This document shows, piece after piece, positions 25,256 through 36,438 of a DNA stretch of 64,000 nucleotides. This stretch comes from Odobenus rosmarus divergens (lineage: Eukaryota; Chordata; Mammalia; Carnivora; Odobenidae): contig NW_004450465.1 in assembly GCF_000321225.1 (NCBI RefSeq), positions 1,556,329 through 1,620,328 on the forward strand, in the 5' to 3' direction. How positions within the stretch are numbered: the stretch's first letter is position 1; each line of letters starts with the position of its first letter. The position numbers and the translations under genes are program-made. The notes beneath the pieces are model-generated. The model was not told the DNA's origin. It ran no database searches and saw nothing but the letters and a program-made list of their open reading frames with translations.

Positions 25256-25329
25256 CCTCCCAAAGTTTTATCAGCCTTTAAAAGTCCAAATTTCATTCTT
25301 TCTCATGAGAGAAACCATAGCACTATTAC

Positions 25330-25790
25330 TTAAGCTAATAGTTTCCTGATACCCATTCTAATCTTTGTTCTTTGTTCTTTGTAACTGAACCCCAGGCGTT
25401 TTGGCAAGGAACAAGACCACATAGCTAGAGATGCTTCCAGCCTCCCTTGCAGCTAGGCTCTGGGTGTGAGCTGAAGAGATGTGTACAACTTCCAGGTCAT
25501 GTCATTAAAAAGAGGCTGCCTCTCCTCTACTTGCTCCTTCCCATTCTTAAAGGCTGGAAAGCAAACATAGTGGTGCTGAGACAGCTGCAGCCAGGGAAAT
25601 GAGTACAACAACCTAACGATGGCAGAATCACAAGACAGACGAAACCTAGTCCCGGGTGACCTCAGATAGTAGACCCATCTGTCTACCCTGGACTGCTCAC
25701 CTGTCCCTAGACTTACAACAGAGAGAAGCCATCTTGTCTCTTTATGCCTCTGAATTTTGGGGTCTCTCTCTTTTAGCATCATAAGTTGAA
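25330..25790 (+). repeat. Probable old LTR-like repeat
   Basis: Phrases such as 'agcctcccttgcagctaggc', 'cttccaggtcatgtcatt', 'aaaggctggaaagcaaac' and 'agagaagccatcttgtctc' resemble an old mammalian LTR. The assignment is weak. A short (CTTTGTT)3 run lies at 25366-25385. Confidence 0.35.
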
Positions 25791-26734
25791 CCTTTAATAA
25801 TCCATATTGTTTGTAAATTCCTATAACTTAATTTTGACTACAGAAAGGGACATTTTTGAAGTTTCCTAACCAAGTATCCAAACACTGCATATCACTACCA
25901 TCATGGATATAGGAAACTTATAATCATCTACTATTCATGAAGCTACTATCCAAAAGCAATAAACAATAGAGCATAATTCTATTTACCACCTGCACTAGAG
26001 TCAATGCTTTATATATATAACTGATGGCTGCTGTCTTAATTTGGGGTTGTAAAAAAATGTTGTGCTAAGTGATACCAACTCGTAAAGTGACAAATCGTCC
26101 TTTTCAATGTAATTTTGGAGCACTATTTATTTGTATAAATAGTGTATTTAAGCAAGTCTAAAGCATTTTTCAATACCTGTTACCCATCTATAAGACCTTA
26201 AAATACTACAACTAGAAGAAATACAATGGATTCTCAGAGGGTGCTTGTGGAATCAGTCCTGGGCCTTCAAGCCACACCTTGTATATTTGAATGTTTTAGA
26301 AAATCAGTATTTTGCTGTTAAAAATAATAAACCCCAAGAGACATTACAACAGACTTGGTCCTTCTCTTTCTTTTTCTAGTACTTAAACCCTAAAGTCAGG
26401 GAGAATGCTCATAATGGCTGGTAAGAACCATCTCCGCTTTTAAAGACACATTCAGCTTGTCACGGGCTATGAGCTGGACTCAACTTTTGCCACAAATAAT
26501 TTCCTACAAACAGGCACAACAGTTTTATAGAGTTCTCCAGGTGTAGAAGATGGACCAGGTGGAAACAAATCAAATTCCTTTTAAACACAAAAGCTTCTAG
26601 CTATAATCCCCTCACAGAGAGCTTCCTCTATGGGTAAGTCTTTCTGGCTTTTAACCCATTTATGCTTCCAGTTAGACTTAGAATGATACCATGTTCTCAT
26701 TAGGATCCGGCAACATGAATAACTACATCACTTC
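25791..26734. other. Unique AT-rich sequence, no feature
   Basis: Nothing recognised. 26119-26150 has a short inverted AT motif ('actatttattt...aaatagt'). Confidence 0.45.
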
Positions 26735-27022
26735 CTTTGGGTTTTTATGCAAATGTCATCTTACTAGTGAGATCTTCTCTGCCACTCTACCTAAAATTTC
26801 AGGCCTCATGATACTCCCTGTCCCTATAGTATTATCTAATGTACCCTACATTTTACAGATTACTCTTATTTTAATCTGTTTCCCCTATTAGAATATAAAC
26901 TCCATGAGGGCAGAGAAGCATGTCTTTTTTACTTAGCGCTATATTCCCAATGCCTAGAACAGTATCAGACACACAGGAGAAGGGGATTTTAGGAAATACA
27001 TGTTGAATCAATGAATGAATGG
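26735..27022 (+). repeat. L2 LINE 3' end
   Basis: 'gcaaatgtcatcttactag', 'agatcttctctgccactc', 'gaatataaactccatgagg', 'gcagagaagcatgtcttt', 'ccaatgcctagaacagta' and 'tgttgaatcaatgaatgaa' match the L2 terminal region closely. Confidence 0.8.
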
Positions 27023-27270
27023 AGGCCCTTTCCAAAAATTTATATTGAGCACCTCAGCGGGGCATATTCTAATCCTAGTGCTTACTCACACATTGTGATT
27101 GGGCCAACCACGTTAGCTCATGGACATAAGTCCCCCACTTGCTGGTTTTGTTTTATCCATAGCCACAGATAAAAAAAATTATTAAGATGTCATAAGAGGA
27201 AAGAGAAAATTTCAACCCAAATGCCCTTAAACCAAAACAGACTTGTTTCCAATCAAATTAAAAGGGTTTG

Positions 27271-27747
27271 GCTTCTGTTTAGGGTTGAATCGTGTCTCTC
27301 CCAAAAAAGATATGTTGAAGTCCTAACCTCTAGCATCTCAGACTGTGATCTTATTTGGAAATAGGATCTTTATAGAGGTAAACAAGTTAAAATGAGGTCA
27401 TTAGGATGGGTCCTGCTCTAATATGAATGATGTCCTTCAAAGGGGCTGAGGGAGAATATGGACATGGAGAGAAGGAAGAAGATGTAAACAAATGTAGGGA
27501 AAGACAGTCACAAGACTGAAGCGATGCATGTACAAGCCAAGGGACACCAAGGACTGTCAGCAAATACCAGAAACTAGAAGAAGCAAGGAAAGATTCTCCC
27601 CTAGAGCAGTCAGAGAGAGCTTGGCTCTGCTGACACTGGTGGTTTCAGACTTCTGACCTCCAGAACCGTCAGATAACAAATTTCTGTTTCAAGCCACCTA
27701 GTTTTCAATGCTTTGTTACAGCAGTCCCAGGCAATTGATTCAGCTTT
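27271..27747 (+). mobile_element. Solo MLT1-type MaLR LTR, complete
   Basis: LTR body 27276-27742 begins TGTTTAGGGTTGAATCGTG and ends in a CA-like terminus after 'gcagtcccaggcaattgatt'. Internal landmarks: 'atatgttgaagtcctaacc', 'gtgatcttatttggaaatag', 'aagttaaaatgaggtcatta', 'tacaagccaagggacacc', 'cagacttctgacctccaga', 'aatttctgtttcaagccacc'. The flanks GCTTC (27271-27275) and GCTTT (27743-27747) are a plausible 5-bp duplication with one mismatch. A solo LTR left by recombination between the two LTRs of an ERVL-MaLR element, with no retroviral genes. Confidence 0.9.
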
Positions 27748-28019
27748 GTATAAACCTTAATGCAGGGCCCATTTTCTTTGATTGGGACCATGTTTCTCTC
27801 TCCAGTCTTGGCTACAAGTCCTCAGGCTCAGATGGTTCTTCTCCTTGCTCCTAAGAAGGCTGCCAGCAATTTCCGGGGCTTCTTGCTTCTTCATATTTAA
27901 TGGAGAGAGTCAGCCCTTGCAATAGCCAGTTAAAGTCTGGGATTTGAGTCACGAGCCTAACATAGACTGTTTGACTCAGGTACCCAAATAGCAAATCAAT
28001 GACAATGTCCAAGGGGATG
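27748..28019. other. Unique sequence, no feature
   Basis: Nothing recognised. Confidence 0.4.
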
Positions 28020-28530
28020 GACTGTGCTGACTGCTTTAAGACAATCAGGGCCCCCCCTCCTTGAGATGGAGGAGGAGTAAAGTCCTGCAGTAGTCACTGT
28101 TGGTGCTCATACACCTCCCCTCAGCCCTCAATCTACTCAGCCAAGACCACTCACTGCAAGCACCTGCTGCTTTCTACTTGCTGACTTTTTTCCTTTTTTT
28201 TTTTCCTTGACCACAAGAACATGTCCAGCCCATACACAGAGGAAACTAGAAGCTCCAGAGTTAATGTCTCCAAGAAGCAGCCTTCAACTATGGATTTAGG
28301 GAATTGGCACGTAAGTATCCCAGGATCCACATCTCAGATGGAAGAACCCAGGTGTGTTCTAAAGAGCCCAGAGTTTCCCAGGGGTATTGAGTTCCATTGT
28401 CCATGGTGGTTGGTTAACACACCTTTTATTGACTTTCCCTCTCCCACCAGTATTTCTTCTAAATAAACTACTTTTACCTAAATCCTTGTGTCATGTTGGT
28501 TTCCAGGGGTATCCAGACCAGTATAAGGCC
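28020..28530 (+). repeat. Probable ERVL-type LTR (LTR16/LTR33-like 3' end)
   Basis: The right end, 'tctaaataaactacttttac', 'ctaaatccttgtgtcatg' and 'tttccaggggtatccagacc', resembles the polyadenylation/R region of old ERVL LTRs. It is recognisably related to 44440-44545 and 59110-59190. The left part is too diverged to assign. Confidence 0.4.
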
Positions 28531-28889
28531 CAATAAATTGCAAGGTAGGAAATTCAGAGTTCTTTTAGAAAAGAGAGAAAGAAGGGAAAGTACTAGAAAG
28601 TCAACCAGTGAATGCCCACTAGTCATTAGTTTCCTCTCTTTCAATTAATTAATCATGGTCTTTCTTTTTTTTCCCTACAGTTCTGTTAAACATATAAGAG
28701 CACAGCACTGCCTGACAGACCAGGAAGCATACACACTGGATTCCATCTTTGCTATTCCTTCTCTTACTTGCTGTGTTTCTATTTGCAAATTATTTCCATT
28801 CATCATGTCTCAAGTTCCTACTTAATGAGGACTCGGCATGACGATCCTTGTCCCTACAGATTATGACCCCAGGAAAGTAGAGCATGGCA

Positions 28890-29115
28890 TAAGGGAAATC
28901 CATCTTTTTTTTTTTTATAGATTTTGTTTATTTTTTTGATAGAGAGTGAAATCGAGGGAGATCACAGAGGGAGAGGGAGAGGGCAAAGCAGACTCCCAGC
29001 TGAGCAGGGAGCCCGATGCGGGACTCGATCCCAGGACCCCAGAATCACAACCCAAGCCAAAGGCAGATGCTTAACCGACTGAGCCACCCAGGCGCCCCTA
29101 AGGGAAATCCATCTT
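28890..29115 (-). mobile_element. Can-SINE, reverse orientation, perfect 17-bp TSD
   Basis: Body 28907-29098, ending on the forward strand in 'gagccacccaggcgcccc'. The duplication TAAGGGAAATCCATCTT is exact at 28890-28906 and 29099-29115. This is the only reverse-strand Can-SINE of the ten. The forward strand therefore carries the reverse-complemented poly(A) as a T-tract followed by ATAG at 28905-28920, the arrangement known to create 3' splice sites when such SINEs sit antisense to a gene. Confidence 0.97.
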
Positions 29116-29530
29116 AAACCTCCTTCCAGGTGGGTCTATTGCTACAAGTGTCAGAAGGGCATATTCAACATCATTCCCTATCACTTGGTTCCAGAGAACA
29201 ATATTAGAGATTAGAGAAGACTACAGCAAAGATCCAAGTCAGAAAGACTCATTATCTCTGGAGTATTCTCTGCCATCTGGAAACTGGCTACTCTTATTTT
29301 AACAAGCTAATTTAAAAATATAACTTATTTATCATTTACATTTTTTTCAGCTTTATTGAGATATAATTGATATATACTACTCTGCAAGTTTAAGGTATAC
29401 AAAATGTTGATTTGAAACATTTATATATTACAAAATGATTACCACCTTAACATTAGCTAACACCTTTACATCACTGATCATCAGGGGAATGCAAATTAAA
29501 ACCACAATGAGGTATCACCTCATAGCTGTC

Positions 29531-31599
29531 AGAATGTCTATCTTTATTTTGTCATTATTTTATTTTCTTTAAATTCAATTAATTAACATATAGAGTATTA
29601 TTAGTTTCAGAGGTACAGTTCAGGGATTCATCAGTTGCATATAACACCCAATGCTCACTACATCACGTGCCCTCCTTAATGCCCATCACCCAGTTGCCCC
29701 ATCCCCCCACCCACCTCCTGTCTAGCAACTCTCAGTCTGTCTCCTACAGTTAAGAGTCTCTTATGGTTTGTTTCCCTCTCTGATTTCGTCTTATTTTATT
29801 TTTCCCTCCCTTCCCCTATGCTCCACTGTTTTGTTTCTTAAATTCCACATATGAGTGAAATCATATGATAATTGTCTTTCTCCTATTGACTTATTTTGCT
29901 TAGCATAATAAATTCCATCCACACAGTTGCAAATGGTAAGATTTCATTTTTTTATGGCTATTATTCCCTTGTATATATATATACCACATCTTCTTTATCC
30001 TTTCTTTATCCATTTATCTGTTGATGGAAATCTGGGCTCTTTCCAAAGCTGGCTATTGCAGACATTTCTGCTATAACCATTGGGGTGCAGGTGCCCCTTC
30101 AGATCACTACATTTGTATCCTTTGGGTAAATACCTAGTAGTGCAATTGCTGGGTCATAGGGTAGCTCTATTTTTAACTTTTTGAGGAACTGCCATACTGT
30201 TTTCCAGAGTGGCTGCACCAGCTTGCATTCCCACCAATAGTGTAAGAGGGCTCCCCTTTCTCCGCATCCTTGCCAACATTTGCTGTTTCCTGACTTGTTC
30301 ATTTTAGCCATTCTGACTGGTGTGAGGTGGTATTTCATTGTGGTTTTGATCTGTATTTCCCTGATGCCAAGTGATGTGGAACATTTTTCCATGTGTCTGT
30401 TGGCCATTTGTATGTCTTCTTTGGAGAAATGTCTGTTCAGGTCTTCTGCCCATTTCTTGACTGTTGTTTTTTGGGTGTTGAGTTTGATAAGTTCTTTATA
30501 GATCTTGGATACTAGCCCTTTATATGGTAAGATGTTTGCAAATATCTTCTCCCATTCTGTCAGTTGTCTTTTAGTTTTGTTGACTATTTCCTTTGCTATG
30601 CAAAACTTTTTATCTTGATGAAGTCCCAATAGTTCATTTTTGCTTTTGTTTCCCTTGCCTTTGGAGATGTGTCTAGCAAGAAGTTGCTGTGGCCAAGGTT
30701 GAAGAGGCTGCTGCCAGTGTTCTTCTCAAGGATTTTGATGGATTCCTGTCTCACATTTAGGTCTTTCATCCGTTTTGAGTCTATTTTTGCATATGGTATA
30801 AGGAAATGTCCAGTTTCATTCTTCTGCATGTGGCTGTCCAGTTTCCCATTACCATTTGTTGAAGAGACTATCTTTTTTTCCATTGGAAATTCCTTCCTGC
30901 TTTGTCAAAGATTAGTTGACCATAGAGCTGAGAGTCCATTTCTGGGTTTTCTATTCTGTTCCACTGATCTATGTGTTTGTTTTTGTGCCAGTACCATACT
31001 GTCTTGATGATTATAGCTTTGTAATATGGCTTGAAGGCCGGCAGTGTGATGCCACCAGCTTTGGTTTTCTTTTTCAACCTTCCCCTGGCTATTTGGGGTC
31101 TTTTCCAGTTCCATACAAATTTTAGTATTATTTGTTGCAGCTCTGTGAAAAATGTTGATGGTCTTTTGATGGGGATTGCACTGAATGTGTAGATTGCTCT
31201 GGGTACCACAGACATTTTAACATCCACCATGAGCATGGGATGTTTTTCCATTTCTTTGTGTCTTCCTCAATTTCTTTTGTAAGTGTTCTATAGTTTTCAG
31301 AGTACAGATCTTTTATCTCTTTGGTTAGGTGTATTCCTATGTATCTTACGGTTTTTGGTGCAATTGTAAATGGGATCAATTCTTTAATTTCTCTTTCTTC
31401 TGTCTCATTGTTCATATATAGAAATGCAACTGATTTCTGTGCATTGATTTTATATCCTGCCACTTTGCTGAATTCCTGTATGAGATCTAGCAATTTTGGG
31501 GGTGGAGTCTTTTGGGTTATCCACATAGAGTAACATGACATCTGCAAAGAGTGAGAGTTTGACTTCTTTGCTGATTTGGATGAAGAATGGCTATCTTTA
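29531..31599 (-). mobile_element. Younger LINE-1, 5'-truncated, nested, 16-bp TSD
   Basis: L1 body 29547-31583 in reverse orientation, inserted into the old L1. Duplications AGAATGTCTATCTTTA (29531-29546) and AGAATGGCTATCTTTA (31584-31599) differ by one base. The 3' UTR lies at 29547-30098 ('aattcaattaattaacata', 'gttcagggattcatcagttg', 'caatgctcactacatcacg'). ORF2 sequence runs from about 30099 to the truncation point in the reverse transcriptase domain. The 3' tail is an impure T-rich stretch on the forward strand. Confidence 0.93.
30099..31583 (-). pseudogene. L1 ORF2 relic (RT core to C-terminus)
   Basis: Reverse-strand remains of the L1 ORF2 protein (endonuclease/reverse transcriptase that nicks DNA and copies L1 RNA). 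Coverage starts at the RT catalytic region, so the endonuclease and N-terminal RT are missing. The catalytic FADD box falls at 31537-31548 and reads FADV here, because the second aspartate codon is GTC. Open blocks remain at 31128-31583, 30868-31251, 30596-30883 and 30099-30629, in different frames, so at least three frameshifts break the gene. Recognisable C-terminal pieces include [19 protein letters not shown] (about 30945-31020) and the C-x-W-W-E-C zinc-knuckle-like region near 30190-30290. It cannot encode an active protein. Confidence 0.9.
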
Positions 31600-32199
31600 A
31601 AAAGACAAGAGGTAACTAATATTGGCAAGGACATGGAAAAAAAGGAACCCTTGTGCACTGTTAATGGGAATGCAAATTGCTAAAGCTACTATGGAACACA
31701 GTATGGAAGTTCCTCAAAAAATTAAAGATAGAACTACAATATGACTCAGCAATCCAACTTCTGGATATATATCCAAAGGAACTGAAATATGAATCTCATA
31801 GAGATACCTACACTCCCATGTTCATTGAAGCATTATTCACAATAGCCAAGATATGGAAACAACCTAAGTGTCCATCAACAAATGGATGGACCTTCAGGGC
31901 ATTATGTTAAGGGAGAGAAGTCAGAGAAAAATAAATACACATACAAATAAATATATAATCTCACTTATTAATTGTAGAATCCAAAAAAGCCAAACTCAGA
32001 GAAACAGAGAGTAGAACCGTGATTACCAGGGACTGAGGGGGATGGGGGAGATGAGGAAATATTGGTCAAAGTGTACAAACTTCCAGTTATAAGATTAATA
32101 AGTTCTGGGGATCTAAAGTACAGCATGGTGATTAGAGCTAGCTAATAACACTAAAGCTTAGATGTTCTTGCCACAAAAAAGAAATGGTAATTAAAAATA

Positions 32200-34099
32200 C
32201 TATCTTTATTCTAGAGTAGCCTAAAAATGGTTTCCATAATGAGGTCACTTTTGCTGAGCCCCCAGCCTGAGTAGCCTATCAATGGTGAGCTTTCTCCAAC
32301 CTCTTCCAGAACATCTTGCCATCGCCTCTGGATGGCAGAGAAGCAATCCATGGGAAAAGCCACCCTGCATCTCCAGCAAGCAAAGGCAGTGCTTTGCAAG
32401 AGTTGCAGGACCCATCCTTGCATTCTCCTTTGTTCTCTGAGTATAAGCAGATGTTAGGCATTCTTCTCATTATCTCGGGATACTGCATAATATTATTACG
32501 GTGTCAGGCTATTAAGAGGCAGCAAATGCTGTACAACAACAGCCTTAATTGAGGCTTAGAGCTGAATTGTAAGTATGCAACCTTACTTCGGGGTGTTTGC
32601 AAATGCTTTCTGGAAACAGTTTAAAAAAGATGTTTCCAATTGTTCAAACAGCCACTTGCCCTGCCAAGATCAAGTAAAAGCTTCTTAAGATACAGGCACC
32701 ATAAACATATTTCTTTAAGATTTCAATATTTTTTTTTTTCAGGCAGAAGCACAACAAATCTGTGAGCCAGAAAGCCTCATGCATGCCACTTCCTGGACTG
32801 TTCCAGGGAAAAACTCGAAATGCTGCAAAAGTTGCACTCAGATCTACTGTGATCTCACAGCCACAGAATTCTACCCTTTCTTTGAAGTAACTTTACTATG
32901 ATAATAATTATCAGTTCATGAGTCTGGACTTGGCACTGGCTGCTCCCTAGAGATGGGGATTCAGGCAACAACAGTCCATCTTCAGCAAGGAAGCTCCTGA
33001 CACAGAAGGCTGCCCTCATCTTAGCTGACACACTTGTCACCATACACATGAAGCGACTGGTCTTGAGCTCCTGGGGTGAACTGCAGCTCTTAAGCATTTG
33101 GTTGGAGGCACATTATGATTCTGATGTACAGGATACAGGACTGAAAAACCTGGGTCATTTGAGATTGGTTCCAGGCAGAAACTGTTTACAACAGTCTGCG
33201 TCTCCTTTAGAGTAAAGGAAAGCATCAAGGAAAACAGAAACTGAACACTTGGAAAAATACATTCAGCAAAGATTCTGGAGTTCAGAAGCACGCTATCCAG
33301 GCTGTGGATTATGTAGGCCAGGTTTTCCAAAGGCAGCTCCAAAGAACTGACTCCAATGGGGTTGTTTTTCTTTAACGACTTATTAATATGTGCACAAGAA
33401 AGGGACAAGTTTAGCATTTTGTTGCTTGGTGGTGACAATGATCAAAAGTTGTATGGGATAATCCAGAGGAATGAGGGAATTACAAAATCTGAGTTATATA
33501 TTTCCTGGAATCCAGAATTTGGGATCATTACTATCTTTCCAAGGAAAGTAGTAACAAAAAAAAAAAAAAAAAAGACTGGAGCTATGCTTAATAATTCCAT
33601 ATAGTTCAGCAGGAGACAGGGAAGAGGTGAGAGCTAAATATCAATAATTATATGACTGCTCAGTGGGATCTATAAACAACAGTATCTGCCATGGAAATAT
33701 TATTTACCTAAATAAAGCTGGACTTCTTTGAAAAATAAATCTATAATTCAAATATTTTAAGTTCAGTTAGGTTTATTCCCCAACTCCATCCTCAAATCCA
33801 GCAATAAGTCTGGTTTAATAAAGTGTTTACCATACTAAATTGATAAAATCTAGCCCTGGTGGTTTTCATTTATCTTCATTTCTCATGACCAAATCTGATG
33901 TATATTAACAGGATTTTGGTTAAGTAAAAGGGGATACCCAGCACTCGGCATACTCTATATTTTCTCTGTTGCCTCCTCTCCTGCCCTGTTAGTATTATTT
34001 AAATTTCTGAATTTATTTTTAAAAATTCTACTTGAGGCACAAGACTGAATTTGGGACAAAAGGCCCAAAAGAAGGCTTCAATGGCTAAAACACACTATA
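32200..34099. other. Unique sequence with an A18 run
   Basis: No gene recognised. A run of 18 A occurs at 33556-33573 without an identifiable SINE or retrocopy upstream. The 133-codon reverse frame 33037-33438 has no recognisable domain. 32560-32720 is complex AT-rich sequence that could be conserved non-coding. Confidence 0.45.
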
Positions 34100-34430
34100 G
34101 GGAATATAAACATGGCCAGACCTACATTCTAGCTCTGCCACTTAATGACTGTGATACTGTGCAAGTTTCTTAAGGTCTCCAGCCCTTGGTATCCACAGCT
34201 ACTAAAGAGATATAATATTATCTACTTCACAAGAGTGAAGGGGATAGAGACCATTTGTACATACACTTGCCACAGATCTGGCCACAGAGCATTTTACTTA
34301 ACATGCTTTTAATGCTTCCTAGTTGCCAGGCACTACTATAAGTTAAATAAGTTTAAAAACTGGTATTTGAACTGAAGGTAGTCTGGTTCCAAAGCCAAGA
34401 GCCTAAACCACAATGCTGACCAGCCTCAAT
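34100..34430 (+). repeat. Two adjacent MIR fragments
   Basis: 34100-34260: 'acattctagctctgccactt', 'aatgactgtgatactgtgc' and 'aagtttcttaaggtctcc', the classic MIR head. 34290-34430: 'ttgccaggcactactataag' and 'ggtagtctggttccaaagcc', a second, more degenerate MIR-like piece. Confidence 0.65.
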
Positions 34431-34487
34431 GTGTACTCAGTTTGGGGATTCATGAAGAGTAACTGATTATTGCAGCAATTAAGGCTG

Positions 34488-34975
34488 TATCAGTTAGCTA
34501 CTGCTATATAACAAAATACCCCAAAGAGCAGGGGCTTAAAACAATAATCTAATATTTCTTACTAGTCTATAGCTCGGCTGGGTAGTTCTATTGATCTGGC
34601 TCATACTTAGCTAATCTTGGCTGGGCTCACTTGTGAGTCTGTGGACAGCTGGAAGGTTGGCTAGAGGCTGACTGGTCTCGGATGGCCTCAAACGAGCTGA
34701 ATCTTTTATATGTGTCTTTTACAGCCTTTTAGTGGGCTAGCCTGGTCATGTTCTCGTGGTTATGGCAAACATGCAATAACAGCCAAAGACTGAGTCCAGA
34801 CTGCATACTTCGCACCACATTTGTTAACATCCCATTAGGGCAAAGCAAGTCATGTGGCTGACCACAGAGTCAAAAGTCGGGTCAAAATGTCCCTCCTCCG
34901 GTAAGGGGAGTGAAAACTTGGGGCTATGAATGCAATAAATCTACTGCAGAAATACTGAGAATTATAGGAGCAGCA
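34488..34975 (+). repeat. Ancient interspersed repeat (TGTATCAGTTAGCTACTGC type)
   Basis: Begins 'tgtatcagttagctactgct', 'atataacaaaataccccaaa' and 'ggcttaaaacaataatc', then 'cggctgggtagttctattg', 'ggatggcctcaaacgagc', 'aaagcaagtcatgtggctg' and 'gtccctcctccggtaagg'. This is a familiar long old mammalian repeat whose class (LTR or DNA) I cannot state with certainty. A second partial copy is at 37810-38000. Confidence 0.6.
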
Positions 34976-35120
34976 TAATTAAACCTGAAAAAAATGAAAT
35001 CTTTCAACAAATATGTATCAAAACATACATGAACCCATGAGGAATTAACATGCCTAAAATTGCTTTATAAGTGAATGCTTAATAAGATATAATACAAAGT
35101 TAAATTATTAACATTTGATT

Positions 35121-35175
35121 AGGGATCTAACATTTTTTTTTTAATTATGTTCAGTTAGCCAGGGATCTAACATTT
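35121..35175 (-). mobile_element. 25-bp L1 3'-tail micro-insertion with 15-bp TSD
   Basis: The direct repeat AGGGATCTAACATTT is exact at 35121-35135 and 35161-35175. It brackets 25 bp (35136-35160): a T-run followed by 'aattatgttcagttagcc', which is the reverse complement of a carnivore L1 3' terminus (compare 29570-29600). It fits an extremely 5'-truncated L1 insertion. Confidence 0.8.
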
Positions 35176-35669
35176 CTAAGTGATGCCATATGTATTTTTA
35201 CATTTAAACCTTACAATACACCACAGAGATGATAGGGCAGCAAGAGTTTCAGGAACAAACTTCCCTTTAGTTATTTTTACAACATGGATTATACTAGTGA
35301 AAACTGGCAAATTTTGTAATACCGTACCTTACTGAGAACAAACTAGTTATAATGAGAATCAATCTTGCTGACCATAATGATAGTGGAGATGGCTTACAAT
35401 TCAATTTATAAACTATCCCATCAAAATTAACAATTTAGATCTCATATTCCAGGATTAAAAACCAAGATATGATTATCTTAGGGTACTAAGTAAAATGATT
35501 TTGTTGTTAACGTAAGTATAGCTCTAAAACATAGAGTAGAACATTTTTATATAGATGGCATTTGCAGACAAGAATAACTTTCATAGTATTTCTCTAATAC
35601 AGCAAAAGAAGATATAATATGCATTACTCTGAGCATGAGATTCTTCAACAAGAAATATTTGAATATGTG
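35176..35669. other. Unique AT-rich sequence, no feature
   Basis: Nothing recognised on either strand. Confidence 0.45.
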
Positions 35670-35865
35670 GTACAGACACCTCTTACCAAGCTGTGTAACT
35701 TTGGATATATTATTTATCCTCTCTGTACCTCAGTTTTCTCATCTGTAAAATGGGAATAATAATAGTGCTTGCTCTGAGAACCAAATGGTTTAATGTATAT
35801 TGTAAAGTACTTACAATAGCATCCGGAACATAGTAAAATTCAATAGTTATGAGTTTTTATAATCA
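35670..35865 (+). repeat. MIR SINE, well preserved
   Basis: 'agctgtgtaactttggatat', 'cctctctgtacctcagtttt', 'ctcatctgtaaaatgggaat', 'aataatagtgcttgctctg' and 'gtaaagtacttacaatagc' are close to the MIR consensus. Confidence 0.9.
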
Positions 35866-36421
35866 ACATTACTAAAGCAAGATAGTTTATGACAAGGTTT
35901 TACTCTGGTATCTGACTCTTAACACATTTCCCTTTGATTCTGTAAATTATATGTAGTTTAAACTAACCAAATTGTATTCGCATTTTGCAGAATCTAAAGC
36001 CTCACTTTAGGAAATGTTCAGGTGGAGGTCTTTCATTTCGCAGACAGTGACATCTTCTGTGGAAGCACAACATCACAGCCCAGCTTTAACGACACTAAAT
36101 AACTAAACGAAAGGATAAAGGAAGCAGAGTTTCAGAGAACTGAGTATGGAATGAGGGAATTTAGGGATATTGCATAAATGCCTAGAGCTAGGTACAATAG
36201 GCTAAGAAGGGACAGGGGTTAAGGGAACAGATTTGAGAAAGGCGATGTAATCAGCAAGAGCACAGTTTAAGTGCAGACGGCACAGCCCAGGAAGCACACA
36301 ATCCCTGCGGCATTGCCCTGTACCATTCAGTTAAGCACCCTTTCAACATACTTCCTGTCAGAACGTTTCCACCCAATACACTGGAGGATTTTCTCCAGAT
36401 GAATCAATCTCCAGATCCTAT
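35866..36421. other. Unique sequence, no feature
   Basis: Nothing recognised on either strand. Confidence 0.45.
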
Positions 36422-36438
36422 GGAAAATAATATTTACA

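Larger units (their letters stand above)
29312..32199 (-). mobile_element. Old L1 with 5' inversion, split by a younger L1
   Basis: Two parts. 29340-29471 is a reverse-strand L1M 3' terminus ('cagctttattgagatataat', 'gattaccaccttaacattag'). 29472-29546 plus 31600-32190 is forward-strand sequence of the same L1 type: ORF2 C-terminus ('gaatgcaaattaaaaccac', 'caatccaacttctggatat', 'ctaagtgtccatcaacaaa') and 3' UTR up to 'gttcttgccacaaaaaag'. In L1 coordinates the forward part ends just where the reverse part begins. This is the order expected from twin priming: inverted upstream segment, then the 3' segment with its tail. Candidate duplications TTAAAAATA at 29312-29320 and 32191-32199 support one insertion. 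Confidence 0.7.

Noticed and set aside
33037..33438. 133-codon reverse open frame
   Set aside because: No recognisable protein family and no splice or promoter context.
33556..33573. A18 run as a SINE or retrocopy tail
   Set aside because: No Can-SINE body or gene similarity precedes it, and no duplication flanks it. Probably a simple homopolymer.
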